Positions 58,647 to 64,000 of a stretch of DNA of 64,000 bases are shown here, one piece after another. The stretch is from Pseudomonas asiatica. Its GTDB lineage: Bacteria > Pseudomonadota > Gammaproteobacteria > Pseudomonadales > Pseudomonadaceae. A program made the translations under genes and the position numbers. Under the pieces are notes generated by a model that saw only the letters and a list, made by a program, of their open reading frames with translations, did no database searches and was not told where the DNA came from. The first letter of the stretch is position 1, and each line of letters begins with the position of its first letter. The stretch lies in contig NZ_CP157874.1 in assembly GCF_040214835.1 (NCBI RefSeq), positions 5,234,501 to 5,298,500 on the forward strand, given 5' to 3'.

Positions 58647-59360
58647 TCAGAACCGATAGACTTCCATATCGGTTCGAATCGGCGCAGCCATCGGGATCTT
58701 GGATTTCTCCGGCGTCTTTTTCACCTGCACCGGAGCAGCCGGCTTTTTTGGCGACTCTTCGGCAATCGCCGGCTGGTTGGCCAGCGGCTTGACCGCAGTG
58801 CTCAGCTGTTCGGCCAGCTTCTGCAGCAACTGGCCCTGGGCCTGTACCTGCGACGCCTCGCTGCCCGCGTGTGGCTGCTCGAGGTGAACGATGCGGTTGT
58901 CACGCACATGACCACGGCGGTCCAGCAGGCGCCACTGGGCATCCAGGACGGCCGGCTGGTCCTTGCCCGAGTCCAGGCGAGTAATCGACAGCAGTACTTG
59001 TACATCCGGGTTGAAACCGGTCGCCGCCGGGGCCAGCACCACGCGCTGGCTGTCCAGGCGCCAGGCGAGTTGGCGCACCAGCAGCTGGTCGATATCCGAC
59101 GAAAGGCTGCCGGCCCAACGACCGTCGGTCGCCGAACTCAGGCTGCCATCGGCCTGACGTTGCAGGAACGTTTCACGTTGCAGGTAATCGGCAACCGATA
59201 CCGGGCCGAGCACCACGGCCATGCCCGCACTCTGCGAAGGCTGGCCAGGATCACCACTGTCGAGCTGGTACAGGGCAACCGGCTGGTGCATGGTGCACCC
59301 GCCAAGGCCCAGCAGGCCAGTCATCAACAGCGCAAATGGAAGGCGCAGAAATTTCATCAT
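58647..59360 (-). CDS. PqiC-family outer-membrane lipoprotein
   Basis: Lipoprotein of 237 residues in the DUF330/PqiC family, which links the PqiABC phospholipid-transport bridge to the outer membrane. Lipobox LGGC with Cys22; mature part begins TMHQPVALYQLDSG and contains GPVSVADYLQR, RWAGSLSSDIDQLLVRQLA. The C terminus is Lys/Pro-rich. pqiA and pqiB are not adjacent, so it may be an orphan. First ATG of an ATG-ATG pair at 59360. A bidirectional terminator follows. Confidence 0.85.
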   Translation of the reverse strand: MMKFLRLPFALLMTGLLGLGGCTMHQPVALYQLDSGDPGQPSQSAGMAVVLGPVSVADYLQRETFLQRQADGSLSSATDGRWAGSLSSDIDQLLVRQLAWRLDSQRVVLAPAATGFNPDVQVLLSITRLDSGKDQPAVLDAQWRLLDRRGHVRDNRIVHLEQPHAGSEASQVQAQGQLLQKLAEQLSTAVKPLANQPAIAEESPKKPAAPVQVKKTPEKSKIPMAAPIRTDMEVYRF

Positions 59361-59529
59361 CCCATCCAGGCGGTCGCCAAAAGGCCAACCGCAGTGATAC
59401 ACATAGATTCAAACGGGCACACGGCCACGCCGGCACCGCAAGGGCCATATCATCCGCGAAATAACCGTCCGACTCCAGCATTTCTGCCCGGAACGACGCT
59501 GAAATTGCCGTTCCAGACATTTCAACCGG

Positions 59530-64000
<4,471 letters not shown>

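Overview
The window is a GC-rich, gene-dense chromosomal segment from a Pseudomonas of the P. putida group. Evidence: the order rpsF-rpsR-(membrane gene)-rplI-dnaB; tsaE-amiB-mutL-miaA-hfq-hflX-hflK-hflC-hisZ-purA; rsgA/motBA/HDOD gene/rhdA/psd/serB/ahpA/pqiC/parC/parE; a bra/liv branched-chain amino acid operon; a periplasmic azurin of Pseudomonas type with Leu at position 48; and fifteen intergenic loci built from two P. putida-type REP families. This is core chromosome: I see no insertion sequence, prophage, integrase, CRISPR array or rRNA operon.

Layout. 1-9 kb: the 3' part of an EamA exporter gene, a lipase without signal peptide, osmE behind an AlgU-like promoter, a ferritin-like protein, an AsmA-family protein, a secreted protein made of nine tandem 15-residue repeats, a FabR-like TetR regulator, an AGE-family epimerase and a YdfG-like dehydrogenase. 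8.7-9.27 kb: a gene-free stretch with clustered DnaA-box-like sequences. 9.4-14.5 kb: livF-livG-livM-livH-livK. 15-18.6 kb: NAD salvage pair pncB-nadE, azurin, a compact regulatory-looking intergenic region with a possible 29-codon gene, and a LOG-family nucleotide phosphoribohydrolase. 18.7-28.3 kb: YgiQ radical SAM protein, dnaB at the end of the rpsF ribosomal operon, and rlmB-rnr. 28.5-28.9 kb: two tRNA-Leu(CAG) genes with a strong promoter and a terminator. 29-34 kb: binding protein and permease of an iron-type ABC importer, and a chemoreceptor. 34-46.4 kb: the long minus-strand tsaE-to-purA cluster. 46.4-64 kb: nnrD/queG divergent pair, TRIC-type channel, orn/rsgA, motAB, HDOD protein, rhodanese, psd, serB, AhpA-like signalling protein, pqiC, parC, two small exported or anchored proteins and the 3' part of parE.

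The gene products serve translation and RNA turnover (L9, S6, S18, RlmB, RNase R, Orn, RsgA, HflX, Hfq, MiaA, QueG, TsaE, tRNAs), replication and repair (DnaB, MutL, topoisomerase IV), membrane and wall upkeep (Psd, AsmA, PqiC, AmiB, HflKC), NAD metabolism (PncB, NadE, NnrD) and transport or motility (Liv, iron importer, MotAB, chemoreceptor). REP pairs sit almost only at 3' ends of genes or between converging units.

The items most worth a second look are the DnaA-box cluster (8848-9257), the tandem-repeat secreted protein (5262-5804), the azu-LOG intergenic region (17620-17965), the covarying tRNA-Leu pair, and the iron importer without an adjacent ATPase. I found no convincing wholly new multi-gene system.
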